64,000 nt of DNA from Anisus vortex. Its lineage: Eukaryota; Mollusca; Gastropoda; Planorbidae. Numbering within the stretch: position 1 is the stretch's first letter; each line of letters opens with the position of its first letter. Made by a program: the position numbers and the translations under genes. Shown piece after piece: positions 22,017 through 34,300 of this stretch. The notes below the pieces were generated by a model that made no database searches, had not been told where the DNA came from, and was given only the letters and a program-made list of their open reading frames with translations. The DNA is taken from NCBI GenBank assembly GCA_949126835.1, contig OX421506.1, positions 23,273,301-23,337,300 of the forward strand, written 5' to 3'.

Positions 22017-22611
22017 GGAGGCTGTCTTTTTTATATTGGATCACAGATAGTGTTCCTCTTTCTGGTTGGAAATAATTAATGTTTCGTTAGTTAGAGAACT
22101 CTATCAATATTTTATGTTTCAAGTAAGTCGTTAAGTCGTGTGCGTCTTTTGATGAATTTTATAAGACTATTGGATGTCTCTCTGTAAAGGCCTTCCCCAC
22201 ACAATGAATCAATTATGCACGAGAATTCCCATGCCAACACAGTCAATACGAACTAAAGGACAAAACGAGTTTTCTGTACTGAGGTAGCTCTAAATAACGT
22301 AACGCTCCACTGATTTTGAAAAAAAAGTGTATTGTTACAAGTAAACTATTGCATAGATGCCGTTGGGAACGCGCACAAAAAGGGAGGGGGTGAGATACGA
22401 ATTACTTATGATTAGCATAGAATATTTCTCTGTGAGAGGTAAATAATAGAATAATTCTTTCTGTTAGAACTAAACAATGGAAAAATATCTAAGTGCGAAG
22501 TAGAGACTTCTTAAAGTCAGGTTAAAACAAATCCATAACTTCTTAATGTGACAACTAGTCTAGTTCAGTATAGTTCTTGATGCCAGAACTAAAGATTAGA
22601 ATTATTCTTTT
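22017..22611. other. Putative upstream region of gene 1
   Basis: No ORF. A tataaaa-like word lies about 20 bp upstream of the ATG on the minus strand, too close to act as a TATA box for this start. No other core-promoter motif recognised. Confidence 0.4.
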
Positions 22612-24640
22612 CAGGGCCGGCTCTAGGGTTTTTTGGCGCCCTAGGCGAAAACAAATTCTGCGCCCTCATTAAAGTGCCTTTTGCGGGGTCTGCCGGGTAT
22701 GGAACTTCGGAAATGTGTTTTTTTTAATAATTGTTAATTTGGCTATACCCAACAAAGAATTTTATTTTATAACTTTTGATTGATGACTGTGAAATGTAAA
22801 TAAAACAGTTGAATCAAAAGTAATAATGGATTTGCATTATAGATTAATAATTATAAATATTATTATTAGAAAAGTTCAATAACATACAGTTTTACATTAG
22901 GTATATAGGTTTATAATTTGTATAATTGCATTATGTACAGTTCTCTTAATAACAAACAGAAACTAACAGATTACAGATAGTTTTTTTTCTGTTTTTATAA
23001 CACTTAAAAAAAATACACAAAGTCTACTTGATATTGCTTGATATTGGATTATTGTTTTCTTAACTACGGTCCAAAAGTCACTTTTAAATACTGATTAACA
23101 GTATTTATACTTATAATATATACTTTTCTTGCTTTCTGCTTAGCGAATTCTCGTATGAGGGCTTTTGAGTCTAACTGTCTTGTTATCTTACTTTCAATAG
23201 AAATTGTCGCCAGACCCGCAAGTCTCTCCTGACACATTGTACTACGCAGATAGGTTTTAATTAGCTTAAGTTTTGAAAATCTTCGTTCAGCACTAGCTAC
23301 TGAAAGTGGCAACGTAAGCAAAATACGAAGGGCTAAACAAATGTTAGGAAATCCATTTTCAAGATTCTGTTGGTAAATGTAGTTGAGGACTTCTTCAGGG
23401 TTTGATACTAAGTCATGGAGATGATGAGCAATTGCTCTTAGTTCAGAACACTGACGTACAGCAGCAATGTCAGATTCATTTGAACCTTCATCTTTTTCAA
23501 TTATTAATAATTTTCCCATGTTTTTGCACATCGACTTAACCTCTGATGTGTTTTTAAGGTCAGGAATGTTGTACAAAAATCCAGACACCAGATACTTTAT
23601 TTAACTGGGAAAATCTTTCTTTTACCGCAAAAGCAGCTGTGTCTAAAGCAGCAAAATAAAAGTGGATCTTGAAACTTTCTGTGGGGTCACCTGCAATATT
23701 TACATATTCATCTGTTGATTCGTAATCAACCATGTTCTTCTTTTTTTTTCAATTCGGACCTTCTCTTTCTCAAATACTGGTTCTATTCCATGCAATTTCT
23801 AATGCTACTCCATTAGCATCATCCAGAACTCTCTTGAACTCTAAATCACTTCTAGCAGTAAGTAACCAAATACTCTTCGATTTTTTTTTCAGGTGACTAA
23901 CTGCTCTCTGAAGACTCAAGTCCGTTTCTTGCAGTCTCTTACTAGTTATGTTACTTGAAACAAAATGTTGTGCCATGTGACAAGTGCAGCAATTTTTTAA
24001 GTAACCCAATTGCTTATACCTTCGCAATACTGCCACTAGATTCATTTAGTGTCTTCAGAAATCTCTTCCAAAGCATCACAAACATGAGATAACTGGTGTT
24101 ATGCTAACACCGCAGAGGAGTTAGTGCATCAATTCGACTGGGACATCGTGTGCCACTTAGGGGATTTAATGTACTCGTTTTCGTAATTAACAGTCTGAAA
24201 ATGCACTAAAACAACAACTGCACTGCCAATGCAAATAACTCAGCGCCCTCACGACTTACGATTCACGAACTAACTTGTAAGGCCACGGTACCGTCACTTC
24301 ACTATGATATTCCGCCGCCCCATCGCATCCAGAGTGTGGCCGGGAGAAGTGAAGGGTTGCCTTTTTTGCACTCCGCCACGCACAGCGAGGTTGCCAAACT
24401 AAGTAGCCTACTGTTAGGGCATACTTTCCTATTTTCTAAGACAACTTAAATAAAATACCCTTCGCCTTTCATTACCTAGTAATCCATCTGCTTATGCTAG
24501 TAGCGGGCAGAAGCACTAACCTTTTAATATAGTATATATTTTTAAATCCCCAAGTAAAAAAAAAATCCTCAATTTTGCGCTGCCCAAATTTTGCGCCCTA
24601 GGCAGCCGCCTAGTTCGCCTATATGGATGAGCCGGCCCTG
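22612..24640 (-). mobile_element. hAT transposon (gene-bearing, decayed), 2.0 kb
   Basis: Ends cagggccggctcta and tgagccggccctg are inverted repeats. Flanks attctttt (22604-22611) and cttctttt (24641-24648) are a 7/8 duplication. Transposase remnants lie on the minus strand. Confidence 0.82.
23064..24045 (-). pseudogene. hAT transposase remnant
   Basis: Two open pieces, 23770-24045 and 23064-23588, with breaks between. The downstream piece has the C-terminal hAT dimerisation domain: FPNICLALRILLTLPLSVAS, AERRFSKLKLIKTYLRSTM and RLAGLATISIES, the form seen in ZMYM-related hAT transposases. N-terminal catalytic parts are mostly gone; poly-T/A runs near 23745 and 23888 disrupt the frame. Confidence 0.75.
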
Positions 24641-24882
24641 CTTCTTTTTAATAGAAATATAAATTAGAATAGTTCTAATTAAAATGTGTTTTTTTTATAT
24701 CAAGTAGGCTACACAATTTTAATAGCTCTTTATAATAGAGTTTTATAATGAATTCGAATATTTTTTTTTGAAACTTTTGTCGAGTAAAAAATAATCATTA
24801 CCCATTAGAACCATTGATAGGAACAATACTAAATACTAAATACCATACTAATAAACAATACTAAATGTATTAGTATCTCCTC

Positions 24883-25085
24883 GGACAAAATTGATCCATA
24901 GGGTCGGTGAAGCAGCGTTCACGAGTTTCTGTGGCCACGGCATACTAGAGATTGTGTGGCCAGTGCAATGCCCAGCCGCCTTTACTTTACCACAACTAAG
25001 GTCAGGTACCCGTCAGAGCTGGGAACAAATCATAGCCTTCACTAGGATTCGAACCCAGGAACTTTGGTACGCCAGCGTACTCTAT
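24883..25085 (-). mobile_element. tRNA-derived SINE, 5'-truncated copy
   Basis: Minus-strand copy of the SINE at 61782-62137. The B box ggttcgaatcc and the body (tggccacagaaact, gtgaacgctgcttcacc) align; the A-box half of the tRNA head is missing. Interior words match closely in order. Confidence 0.85.
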
Positions 25086-25154
25086 TTTTCAGAGCTTATG
25101 AGTCGTGTTTTCCGAACGCAGACACTACTTTCTAGAAAGGCATTTTTCTACAAT

Positions 25155-25268
25155 TCTATCTATCTGTCTGTCTGCTTATCTATCTCTCTGCATATTATCT
25201 CTCTTTATCTATCATCTATCAATTTGTCTTTCCGTCAGTCAATCAATCAATCAATCAATCAATCTATA

Positions 25269-25299
<31 letters not shown>

Positions 25300-25328
25300 G
25301 TATCTAATATGTATATCTATGTTTATCA

Positions 25329-25412
<84 letters not shown>

Positions 25413-25440
25413 TTATATCTATATCTATGTATATATAGTA
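25155..25440. repeat. (TCTA)n, (TA)n and (TCAA)n microsatellites
   Basis: Mixed simple repeats: tcaa x6 near 25240, ta x12 at 25265-25300 and tcta x20 at 25330-25410. ORFs here are artefacts of the repeat. Confidence 0.95.
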
Positions 25441-25858
25441 TGCTATATAGTGCTACTAAATTTTTTTTAAATAGACCAATACTAAGTATAGAGTTAATCG
25501 TTTCATTTACCACCAATGAGTAGAAACTACATACCAAACAACACTCCACACGATCACAAGGCTCGCATATCATCAACAGAATGGTATTCACGAGGGCGCA
25601 GGCAAGTTGTTTTTTATAAATTAAAATAAAACACCACACTAATGTGCCACGTAGGCAGCCAACGTAGCCAGTTCACGTCGGCAGTCAATCAACAGTTGGT
25701 CGCTTTCTGGGGGCCTAACCGTTCATCCGTGACCGTTGCGTGCCAAAATATCGCCACACCAGGTTACGAAACAAACAGCAATGATTTTTGAGAATCGATC
25801 GCTGGTGGAACGAACGTGTCACGTCATTGTCGTTGTTGTTCCCTGTACAGGGCCATAC
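25441..25858. other. Unassigned spacer
   Basis: No supported ORF or element end; moderately GC-rich near 25640-25800. Confidence 0.5.
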
Positions 25859-25941
25859 TTGACAAGTCTTAACGATTATGCATGCTTAAAAGGTCACAAA
25901 GAAGAACATTTCCGGTCCAATTCGATTATTTGCTTCGAAAC

Positions 25942-26363
25942 ATGTCTGTGTGCTACGTTACTGGATGTACGAAAATATGTAGAGAATTAAATTTTATTTC
26001 ATTTCCAAAAGACGGCGACAAAAGAAAACGATGGTAATGGTAATGGTAATTTATATAGCGCTTCTATCCATGCTATTTTAGCATGCTCAGTGCGCTCTAG
26101 AAGACTATTAATCTGTGAGAGGTTTCACTGCTGCCGGTTAAGCGCATGTGATAACAACTCAATATTAACGTCATCTAGTCCCAAAACTCCTGTAGGGCGA
26201 CAGGGATCTGCCGGTGGCGGGGCTCGAACCCGCGACGTGTCAAGTGGTTTTTTGGTTGACAGTCTGGTGAGCTAACCGCTAGGCCAGCCGGCTTCACAAA
26301 TGGATGGATTGTGAATGTCAGATTTGAAGAATCACCTATTTATAAACCCAAACTAATTGCTTG
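25942..26363 (+). pseudogene. Half THAP zinc-finger ORF interrupted by a SINE
   Basis: Same start as copy 1 (MSVCYVTGC), here with the canonical SFPKDGDKRKRW; the SINE separates RKRW from IVNVRFEESP and YKPKLIA at the TGA. C-x4-C, FP and RxxW fit the first half of a THAP domain; the distal C2H part is absent. Confidence 0.6.
26035..26300 (-). mobile_element. tRNA-derived SINE, second family
   Basis: On the minus strand: a tRNA-like head with A box tggcctagcgg and B box ggttcgagccc, a body ending in ttatatagcgc..., and a (ccatta)n tail. It lies inside THAP copy 2, whose sequence resumes on both sides as in copy 1. Confidence 0.8.
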
Positions 26364-26724
26364 ATGCAAAATAATTTTCGTGTTGTTGTGTTTAATAAAT
26401 CTCCGCATTGTGTTTTTTTTAATTACCAAGGACGCAACTCTTGACTAAATAATTTTATAAACGAAAGCTAAATTTAACCAAACGCGACTAACACTTTGAG
26501 TATTAATTATCGCCGACTCAATTTTGATTTTAAAAACAGATTCCTCATAATTAATCTTGTAGCTGTTGTATATTTCTAAAAGACCAGAACTGGCTGTCGA
26601 TGTTGAAATCAATTGTCAAACAGCACCAAAAGCATGGTTTTTATTCACGAAAATAGCGGTAAATTTCACCGGAAGTTCATGATCATACCAGTTCAAAAGA
26701 TCACACCTAATTAAGACTTGTCAA

Positions 26725-27666
26725 TTGAGGCTATAGGACTAGTTTAAAGCGATTCACCATTCTCGTATCGTATAGGAGATAGGCCTACTATATCCAGTAC
26801 AATACCCAACTTCTAATTATTTCTAAATGGTAGGCCTACTTTTTTCTTGTATGATAAATGGTATGATAGTTTGCGCAAATGTCTATTGTGTTTGAGTACA
26901 AATGGTTCTTTAATATTGTTTTAAGTATGCTGAAATACGTTTTTTTTTGTAATCAAATCAAATTTCCATTTATTTGGATCAATAAAGCAATCTTGTCTTA
27001 TCTTAAATCTCATCTTTTAAAGTTAATGAGCAACGCAATTTCTGATTTTATTTTTGTTCAACAGAATTTGAATCATATCTTTGTGTTGGAGATTGAAACA
27101 TACATTATATTGTGTTCATTATTAAGTTACTGACACCACTTACAATAAAGAATATTACGTCCTTATACTCCTTATGTATATCCATGGCTTGAGTAGCCTA
27201 TAGTCTTGTATTTTATAAAACAGTTTTAAAGTAGGGCCTATGTTAAGTTGACTTTTTTTGAAATAGTTAATGCAAACTATTATGTTAAATTGACTTTTTT
27301 TTGAAATAGTACATGCAAACGATTGCATGCCCGAATGCCGCTCACGAAGAGGGAGTATTTATGTGCAGTTTGCCTTGTAGAACAAAAATCTGAAACTTTT
27401 AGTTCTGAGTAGGCTGTAGCTTTCTTGTATTCTCACAGTCTTGCTAACTTCAAAAACATTTTTTTTTAAACCACCATTCCAGTTATAATGAATTTTCGGT
27501 TCGTTTAAACGTTAAACGCATCGTTTTCGGGATGAACGTTTAATAAAAACATCGAACCAAGAACGATAGAATGATAAAGAGACAAAGACAGAGAGAGAGA
27601 GAGAGAAATTAGGGACACACAGAAATAGAGAAATAGAGAGAGCTAGAGAGAGAAAGAGCGAAAGAA

Positions 27667-27698
<32 letters not shown>

Positions 27699-28112
27699 GC
27701 ATACAGAGAGAATACATTTTCTTACATTTTATCCAGTTGACTTTTTTGTGTGGAGAGCAAATACGCTGTGATATCAAATCAAAATGAAACTCTGTGGCGC
27801 TTTGTGAAGATATAGGTAAGTGAATTTATTTTTAGAAAGTAGAGAGACGTCGTTAATGAACAATCCCTAATGAAATCATTGTTACACATAACATTGCAAG
27901 GTTTTATTTTGAGTTGTTATGAAAATATGAACAAATCATAATGTTTTTTCGTCATAAGTACAGTTTAGGTAGATGATGATGAAAGGAAAATGTTATTAGT
28001 TAATTATTCAGCCATGTGTGTAGTGCATAATAAAAATAATCTAGATCTAAACTCAATCTACAGTAGGCCTAGGTGAAATTATTTATACAAAACATAAAAA
28101 CAAATTCATACA
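26725..28112. other. Unassigned spacer with LINE 3' scraps and GA-rich tract
   Basis: 26980-27010 (tggatcaataaagcaatctt) matches a LINE 3' end also at 53505. 27330-27380 resembles the 3' coding end of the LINE family at 41.5 kb. 27585-27710 is a (GA)n-rich tract. No ORF supported. Confidence 0.5.
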
Positions 28113-28118
28113 TTTATT
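28113..28118 (-). promoter_or_regulatory. Poly(A) signal of gene 2
   Basis: AATAAA on the minus strand about 120 nt after the stop at 28240. Confidence 0.5.
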
Positions 28119-28239
28119 TACAATTATCACTGACAGCTTCGTTCCATTGCCCCAAATTATGTTCGCCATTACTTCCTCGGTCGTCGAGATCACATCCGCC
28201 TCAGCTGTAATTGTATCCTACAAAGTGGTGCCCACACTC

Positions 28240-28893
28240 TCAAAAGTCGAAACCGCCCCCTCCAAAGTCGTATCCGCCCCCTCCATCGTGGTGCCCGCCC
28301 CCTCCAAAGTCGTATCCGCCCCCTCCATCGTGGTGCCCGCCCCCTCCAAAGTCGTATCCGCCCCCTCCATGGTGGTGCCCGCCCCCTCCAAAGTCGTTAC
28401 CACCCCATCCTTCATGATGACCATTCCCTCCTCCATGATGCCCATTTCCTCCTCCATGGTGCCCACTATCTTGTACATGATGCCCACTTCCTCCTCCATG
28501 GTGCCCACTATCTTGTACATGATGCCCACTTCCTCCTCCATGGTGCCCACTGTCACCAACACGATGCTCACTCCCTCCTCCATGGTGCCCTCTGTCACCA
28601 ACACGATGCCCACTTCCTCCTCCATGGTGCCCACTACCTCCACCATGGTGCCCACTTCCATGATGTCTACCCCCTTCTCTATGGGAATCGTCCCTCACAT
28701 CCTTGCCTTCATCATAGTCTCCGCCCCCAACATCGTAGTCGCCGCCCCCAACATCGTAGTCGCCACCACCAACATCATAGTCGCCGCCCCCATCATCAAA
28801 GTCCACACCTCCAGCATCATCGTCCACGTCCTTTAAAACTTTCCGATGTTTTCTTTGCTGCTTAGCTTTCCTTTGATCAGAAGCAATCTTTGT
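28240..28893 (-). CDS. MGC-family gene 2, terminal exon (His/Gly/Asp/Tyr-rich repeats)
   Basis: Terminal exon on the minus strand; the acceptor at 28894-28895 (cattggttgtttcag) is canonical. Joined in phase 0 to the microexon 40503-40517 it predicts 222 aa: MGCGA, a basic segment (SDQRKAKQQRKHRKVLK), an Asp-rich turn, four GGGDYDV-type repeats, a His-rich middle of GHHGGGSGHRVGD/GHHVQDS repeats, and a C-terminal block of GGGGHHDGGGGYDF repeats. It is hydrophilic, disordered and lacks a membrane segment. His clusters could bind metal (inference). In-frame sequence beyond the stop keeps the pattern (GHHFVGYNYS, stop, GG), suggesting an earlier longer C-terminus. Because the DNA is repetitive, five frames are open; this frame is chosen for its splice acceptor, basic-then-acidic design and match to genes 1 and 3. 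Confidence 0.68.
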   Translation of the reverse strand, partial: TKIASDQRKAKQQRKHRKVLKDVDDDAGGVDFDDGGGDYDVGGGDYDVGGGDYDVGGGDYDEGKDVRDDSHREGGRHHGSGHHGGGSGHHGGGSGHRVGDRGHHGGGSEHRVGDSGHHGGGSGHHVQDSGHHGGGSGHHVQDSGHHGGGNGHHGGGNGHHEGWGGNDFGGGGHHHGGGGYDFGGGGHHDGGGGYDFGGGGHHDGGGGYDFGGGGFDF

Positions 28894-29189
28894 CTGAAAC
28901 AACCAATGTGAGAAGTTAAGTAGAAAATTTTAAAAAGTTTCAACAAGAGATCGAAACAAAAGAGAGCGAAAAAAAAAAAAGAAAACAATGAAATATAGTT
29001 TTTTCTTCATGTCAACTTGTTAAGTCAATTATACATTGTCATAGGCCTCTTTGTATTGATTTATTATTATTAAACTTAGATTTCGAAGGCCTATTTTGGA
29101 AGTCATATTGCGTGTTGAGTTTCATCGTGATTTCGGTTAGAAATAAAAATATAAAATAAGAGATTAAAAAAATATAAGGTTAGAAATTA

Positions 29190-29194
29190 CTCAA
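29190..29194. repeat. Left 5-bp TSD of Gmr1-like element
   Basis: ctcaa, identical to 37128-37132. Confidence 0.9.
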
Positions 29195-30277
29195 TGTTAC
29201 AATTATAATGAGCCGAAAAGCTCTAAACACAACAACTAGCGCTGACCCAGTTAGGGTCTATTTTTAGACACAGCCTATTCTGTGGGTAGGCCTACTGTCG
29301 CGGAATGTGTTCGCATGTAGCGGGGGAAATTCAAATACAATGGGGGGGTGTGTTCCATATATTAACTACAAAGATAGTTGTTAATTAAATGTTATTTGGT
29401 ACTATTCTTATCAGAACTGTATTCAGTTCAATAAAATATTTGTTGGCCCAGTGTCTTCCCCTCATTATAAGAGATGTCGGGGTTTCAGTAGCTGGTATTC
29501 TGTTTAATAAATAAGTTAATGTTAATGACGCTGTTCAGTTGTAATCTGAAAGTGTGCTTTGGTTATACTGTGTTTTATTTTTTTTTAAATATAAATAGTG
29601 AATTTTTTAGTAAAACAAATAGACACAATTTGAGGGCCTTATTCAGAGTTAATTATGCCGTTGTTAAATAATTTTACAAGGCATATTATTTTGTTATATA
29701 TTCTTATATTCCTTACTTTACTGATGCATTTTGATACTGTTCAATATGGTAAATTTCAAATATTTAATTCATTTAAAGTATTTGTATTCCTATTATTATT
29801 GAAATAATACAATCAGGACGTGTGCTCATTATGTATGTAAATTTTATAATTTTAAAAATATGTTATATATTTTTTATCTGTGTTTGAAAATCGGGCACAC
29901 TTACAATTGTACCATTTTACCTGGCGTTTAGCTTACCTGTTCTAGGGATGTAAGTGTGCGTGACGTAATGCGCTCCGATATGTTCAGGGAGAGCTATTAA
30001 TACGGTGAGAGAAAGGTGTGTGGGAGGAATACGTTTGAGTAGCGCCAGAGAGAAGAGGAAAGAGCGTGTGGTTGATCTCTTGTACAGAAATAAAGACTTC
30101 TTTTATAACCACATTGTTTTCCTTGATCTTTTGTGAAGTTGGAGTTAAATATAAATATTGTCGACAGTAAAGGCTTCCCTCTAGACAACAAGCAATTACA
30201 GTCAGTAGATCCAGTGCTCCCACCGTTCACCAGATGAAAAGGCTGAGAGAGCAGTGCCTACCAATAAGATTGTAACA
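29195..30277 (+). repeat. 5' LTR
   Basis: Begins tgttacaattataatg and ends aagattgtaaca (TG...CA). A TGACGTAA (CRE/ATF-like) word lies at 29961-29968 and AATAAA at 30089-30094. Short ORFs inside are not supported as genes. Confidence 0.95.
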
Positions 30278-30300
30278 AGTGAGTGGCTCGTTCGGGAAGA
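30278..30300 (+). other. Candidate primer-binding site
   Basis: Directly after the 5' LTR: agtgagtggctcgttcggga. The core ggctcgttcggga resembles the complement of a tRNA-Pro 3' end with mismatches; assignment is tentative. Confidence 0.35.
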
Positions 30301-30397
30301 ATCATCGCTTTACGGGAAGAAGCTAATTACTCAAAGACAAGGGGGCTCATCTCAACTCCACAGACAAGATTCGTGCTGAACCTGCCAGTCAGACGTC

Positions 30398-31115
30398 CTG
30401 CACCTGCCAGTCAGACGACACCCGTCCTGCATCTGCCAGTCAGACGACACCCGTCCTGTATCTGCCAGTCAGACGACACCCGTCCTGCACCTGCCAGTCA
30501 GAAGATACCTGTCCTGCCAGTCAGACGACACCCGTCCTGAATCTGCCAGTCAGACGACACCCGTCCTGCATCTGCCAGTCAGACGACACACGTCCTGCAC
30601 CTGCCAGTCAGACCTGTCCTGCACTTGCCAATCAGACGAAACCCGTCCTGCACCTGCCAGTCAGAAGATACCTGTCCTGCCAGTCAGACGACACCCGTCC
30701 TGCATCTGCCAGTCAGACGACACACGTCCTGCACCTGCCAGTCAGACCTGTCCTGCACTTGCCAATCAGACGAAACCCGTCCTGCACCTGCCAGTCAGAA
30801 GATACCTGTCCTGCCAGTCAGACGACACCCGTCCTGCACCTGCCAGTCAGACGACACCCGTCCTGCACCTGCCAGTCAGACGACACCCGTCCTGCATCCT
30901 GCCAGTCAGACGACGCCCGTCCTGCATCCTGCCAGTCAGACGACGCCCGTCCTGCATCCTGCCACCTGCATCTGCCAGTCAGACGACTCTCGTCCTGCAT
31001 CTGCCAGTCAGACGACACCTGTCCTGCACTTGCCAATCAGACGAAAACCGTCCTGCACTTGCCAATCAGACGAAAACCGTCCTGCACCTGCCAGTCAAAC
31101 GTTTGATTCCGCATC
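30398..31115 (+). repeat. 29-bp minisatellite in the retrotransposon leader
   Basis: Unit cctgcacctgccagtcagac plus gacacccgt, more than 20 copies with shorter variants. A 134-bp higher-order block (containing gacctgtcctgcacttgcc) occurs at about 30565-30698 and again at 30699-30832. It lies between the primer-binding region and the gag start. Confidence 0.92.
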
Positions 31116-31374
31116 CTGCCTGTTAGACGACTCCGGTATTGCATCTTGCCTGTCGATTCTAATGGACTATTATTACAGTCACTAAACTAGCTGAACATTG
31201 TTTACTTTTTCAATTCGTTGGAAATTTTTATAACATATTCTTGTTTACGTAGCCTTAGTGTTTTGATTGTGGTTTTATTTCTATTGGGATATTATCTTGT
31301 GTGTGTTTTTTTCTAAACGGAGGATACAGACACATAGGTAAGTTGGCCCATTTGTTTTTCTTTTTGATTAGACA

Positions 31375-34300
31375 ATGGCACCTGTTAGCAATAAGGCTAT
31401 TAAAGAGCTCGTTGACTATGCCAGCTCTATAGGCCTTACAGGAAAGGAGGCTCTGGAGTGGGCAACGTCGGAGCGTGATAAACAAGCTATAGAAGCCAGG
31501 GATAAAGCAGAGAGGGAGGCCAGGGAGGCCAAAGATAAGGCAGATAGGGAAGAAAGGGAAAGGCAAGCAGAGAGGGATCACGCGTTGGAGTTGGCCCGCA
31601 TAGATAAGGGGTTCGTAATTAATAGCTCCCCGCCCCTCTCGCAGGAGATTGAGAGCCATGCAACTGCTAGGCTGAAGTTACCTCCCTTTGACGACCGGGT
31701 GGATGACATAGACAGTTTTATTAGGCGATTTGAGAGACACGCGGAGGCCGCCAACTGGGCCAGACACAAGTGGGCGATCTCTCTTAGTGCTCTCCTGACC
31801 GGTAAAGCACTGCAGACTGTCTCTCGATTAGGTATGGAGGATGCCGACAATTACGAGACTGTCAAGGCCGCATTACTAAAAGCCTACGACTTTACTGCAG
31901 ACAGCTACCGAAAGAAATTCAGACATGTGCACATTGAAAAGGGGGAGACCTATCCCATGTTTGGTGCCCGACTTGAGGGGTATCTAAGTAGGTGGGTCCA
32001 ACTAAGCGAGACCTCCGAGACCTTTGAGGGTCTTAGGGATCTGTTCCTAATGGAACAAATTATGGAAGGGGCCAATGAAGGGATGCGGGTTTTTCTAAGG
32101 GAAAGACACCCCAGGGATTGGTCCCAGCTTTTGAGTCTGGCCGAAGACTACAGGGAAGCTCATATTTCGGCAAAGGTTGACCACCCGAAGGCGCAAGGCA
32201 TGGGATTGAATAAACCAGCTCCAACCAGGGAAACGGGCAAGGGAAAATTTTACAAGGGTAATGACAAGGCTCCTTCTAACGCACCGAGGAAGGATGACCG
32301 ACGACCCGATCGTTCCAACCTTACGTGCTATTCGTGTAGCCAACCCGGACATACCGCTAATCGCTGCCCCGCCAGAAGGGTACAGTTGGCGGTAATAGCC
32401 TTAGTCGATGGTGAAAGTTTTGGGGACAGAAGTCCCATAACTGAGGGACTAGTCGATGGCAAGGTTGTTAAGGTTTTAAGGGACAGTGGGTGTTCTTGTG
32501 TTTTAGTTAATTCGTCCCTCGCTGAAGGGAAGATAGTCCCTAAACAAAAGGGTTTTGTCCGCTATCTTACTGGGGATGTCATACAGACCCAGGTTGCAAA
32601 GATCATGCTCGACACTCCCTACTACCAGGGGGAAGTGCAGGCGTTGGTCCTAGAAAATCCTCTTATAGACCTCACCATAGGCAACATACGTGGGGCTAGG
32701 GACCCTTATTGTCCTGACCCAGACTGGTCCCCCAAACGGGCGGAGGCTGGTGCCACCCCTAAACAAGTGTCTGAGGATATGAAGGGTCCAGCCCCAACTG
32801 CTCTTGCTGGTGTGGTTGTAACCCGTGGTATGGTAGAGAAACGGGAGAGACCAACTAAACCCATAAGTGCTCCAGTCTGCCAAGCCAGTGGGTTAACCCC
32901 AGCGGAGTACAAGGTGGTCCAGACTAATGATCCCTCTTTAAATCAACTCCGGGAATGGGCAGATCAAGGTCGGGCACGCGACTGCCATAGGGGGGTAGAA
33001 AGATATATTTACAAAAAAGGGTTATTGTACAGGGAATTATGCGAGAAAGATGGGGGAAGGTCCTCTCAACTCGTGGTTCCAGAACCCTTGAGAGAGGAAG
33101 TTATGAAGGTGGGGCACGAGATCCTTCTGGGAGGACACCTCGGAGCCAAAAAGACAACCGACCGGGTATTATCTCAATTTTGTTGGCCCGGTGCAACTGG
33201 GGACCTCAAGAGGTATTGTGCCTCCTGTGATACCTGTCAACGCACAACGCCACGTGGCCGATTAACCAAACTACCACTAGGAAAAGTCCCGCTAATTAGC
33301 ACTCCCTTTGAAAGGGTTGCAGTTGATATTGTGGGGCCCATAGATCCTGCCACTGATCGGGGAAATAGGTACATCCTCACTCTCGTGGACTACGCCACCC
33401 GCTATCCAGAGGCTGTTGCTCTCCGCAAAATAGATACCGAAAGTGTTGCTGAGGCCCTTGTCGAAATGTTCACAAGGGTGGGAATCCCCAGGGAAATGCT
33501 AACTGACCAAGGGGTCCAATTCACTTCTTCCCTGATGAAAGAAGTGTCAAGGTTGCTGTCTATGAGACAGTTAGTAACCAGTCCATATCACCCTCAGTGT
33601 AACGGGTTGGTAGAGAAGTTCAATGGCACCTTAAAAACGATAATCAAACGTCTGTGTAGGGAAAGACCCAAGGATTGGGATAGGTACATCCCAGCCGCTC
33701 TCTTTGCATACCGGGAAGCACCCCAGGAAAGTCTTGGGTTCTCACCCTTTGAACTTTTATATGGGAGAACTGTCCGAGGCCCTAGCCACATCCTTAGGGA
33801 ACTTTGGACAAATGAGCAGGAGAACCCCGAGGTTCGCACGACCTACGAGTATGTAGTCGATCTCCGTAACCGGCTGGAAGAAACTTGTCAGGCCGCGATG
33901 AAAGAATTGGGGAAGGCTAGTGATAGGGCAAAGAAATATTTTGATCGGAAGGCAAGACATCGCGAATATCAGCCGGGGGACAAAGTGTTGATTCTTCTCT
34001 CTGACGAGAAGAACAAATTGTTGGTCCAGTGGAAGGGTCCTTTCGTGGTGAACAAAAGGATAGGACTTTATGATTACCAAATTCAACTCCCGAGGGGAGC
34101 AAAGATCTTTCACGGAAACCTCCTTAAGGGATATATAGAACGTAGTCTGAGCATGGAGAAAACCGAGAGGTCAGCTCTTGAGTCTACCACCGACCAAACG
34201 AACGATCAGTTTGATGAAGCAACACAAGGCGTGGTCGCTGCGGTAATCGAGGTGGACGATGACAATGATGCGGGGCAAATTATTCTTCTACCGGCGGACT

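Larger units (their letters stand above)
25859..26724 (+). mobile_element. DNA element with THAP half-domain, copy 2 (SINE inserted)
   Basis: Ends ttgacaagtcttaa and ttaagacttgtcaa are perfect 14-bp inverted repeats. Without the inserted SINE (about 26035-26300) it is about 600 bp and nearly identical to copy 1 at 15227-15818. Confidence 0.75.

Noticed and set aside
28147..28836. Plus-strand 229-aa frame (VVPAPSKVVSAPS) and minus 147-aa frame (VGTMEEE)
   Set aside because: Shadow frames of the repetitive terminal exon of gene 2; they lack the splice acceptor and basic-then-acidic pattern.
29984..30230. Minus ORFs of 77-79 aa, present twice (also at 36834-37080)
   Set aside because: They are inside the two LTRs, antisense, and are duplicated only because the LTRs are.
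30398..31115. CRISPR-like or protein-coding repeat (frames reading CQSDDTRPAPASQ)
   Set aside because: Tandem minisatellite in the leader of an LTR element. Several frames are open because the repeat lacks stops, the 29-bp period rotates frames, and gag starts later at 31375.
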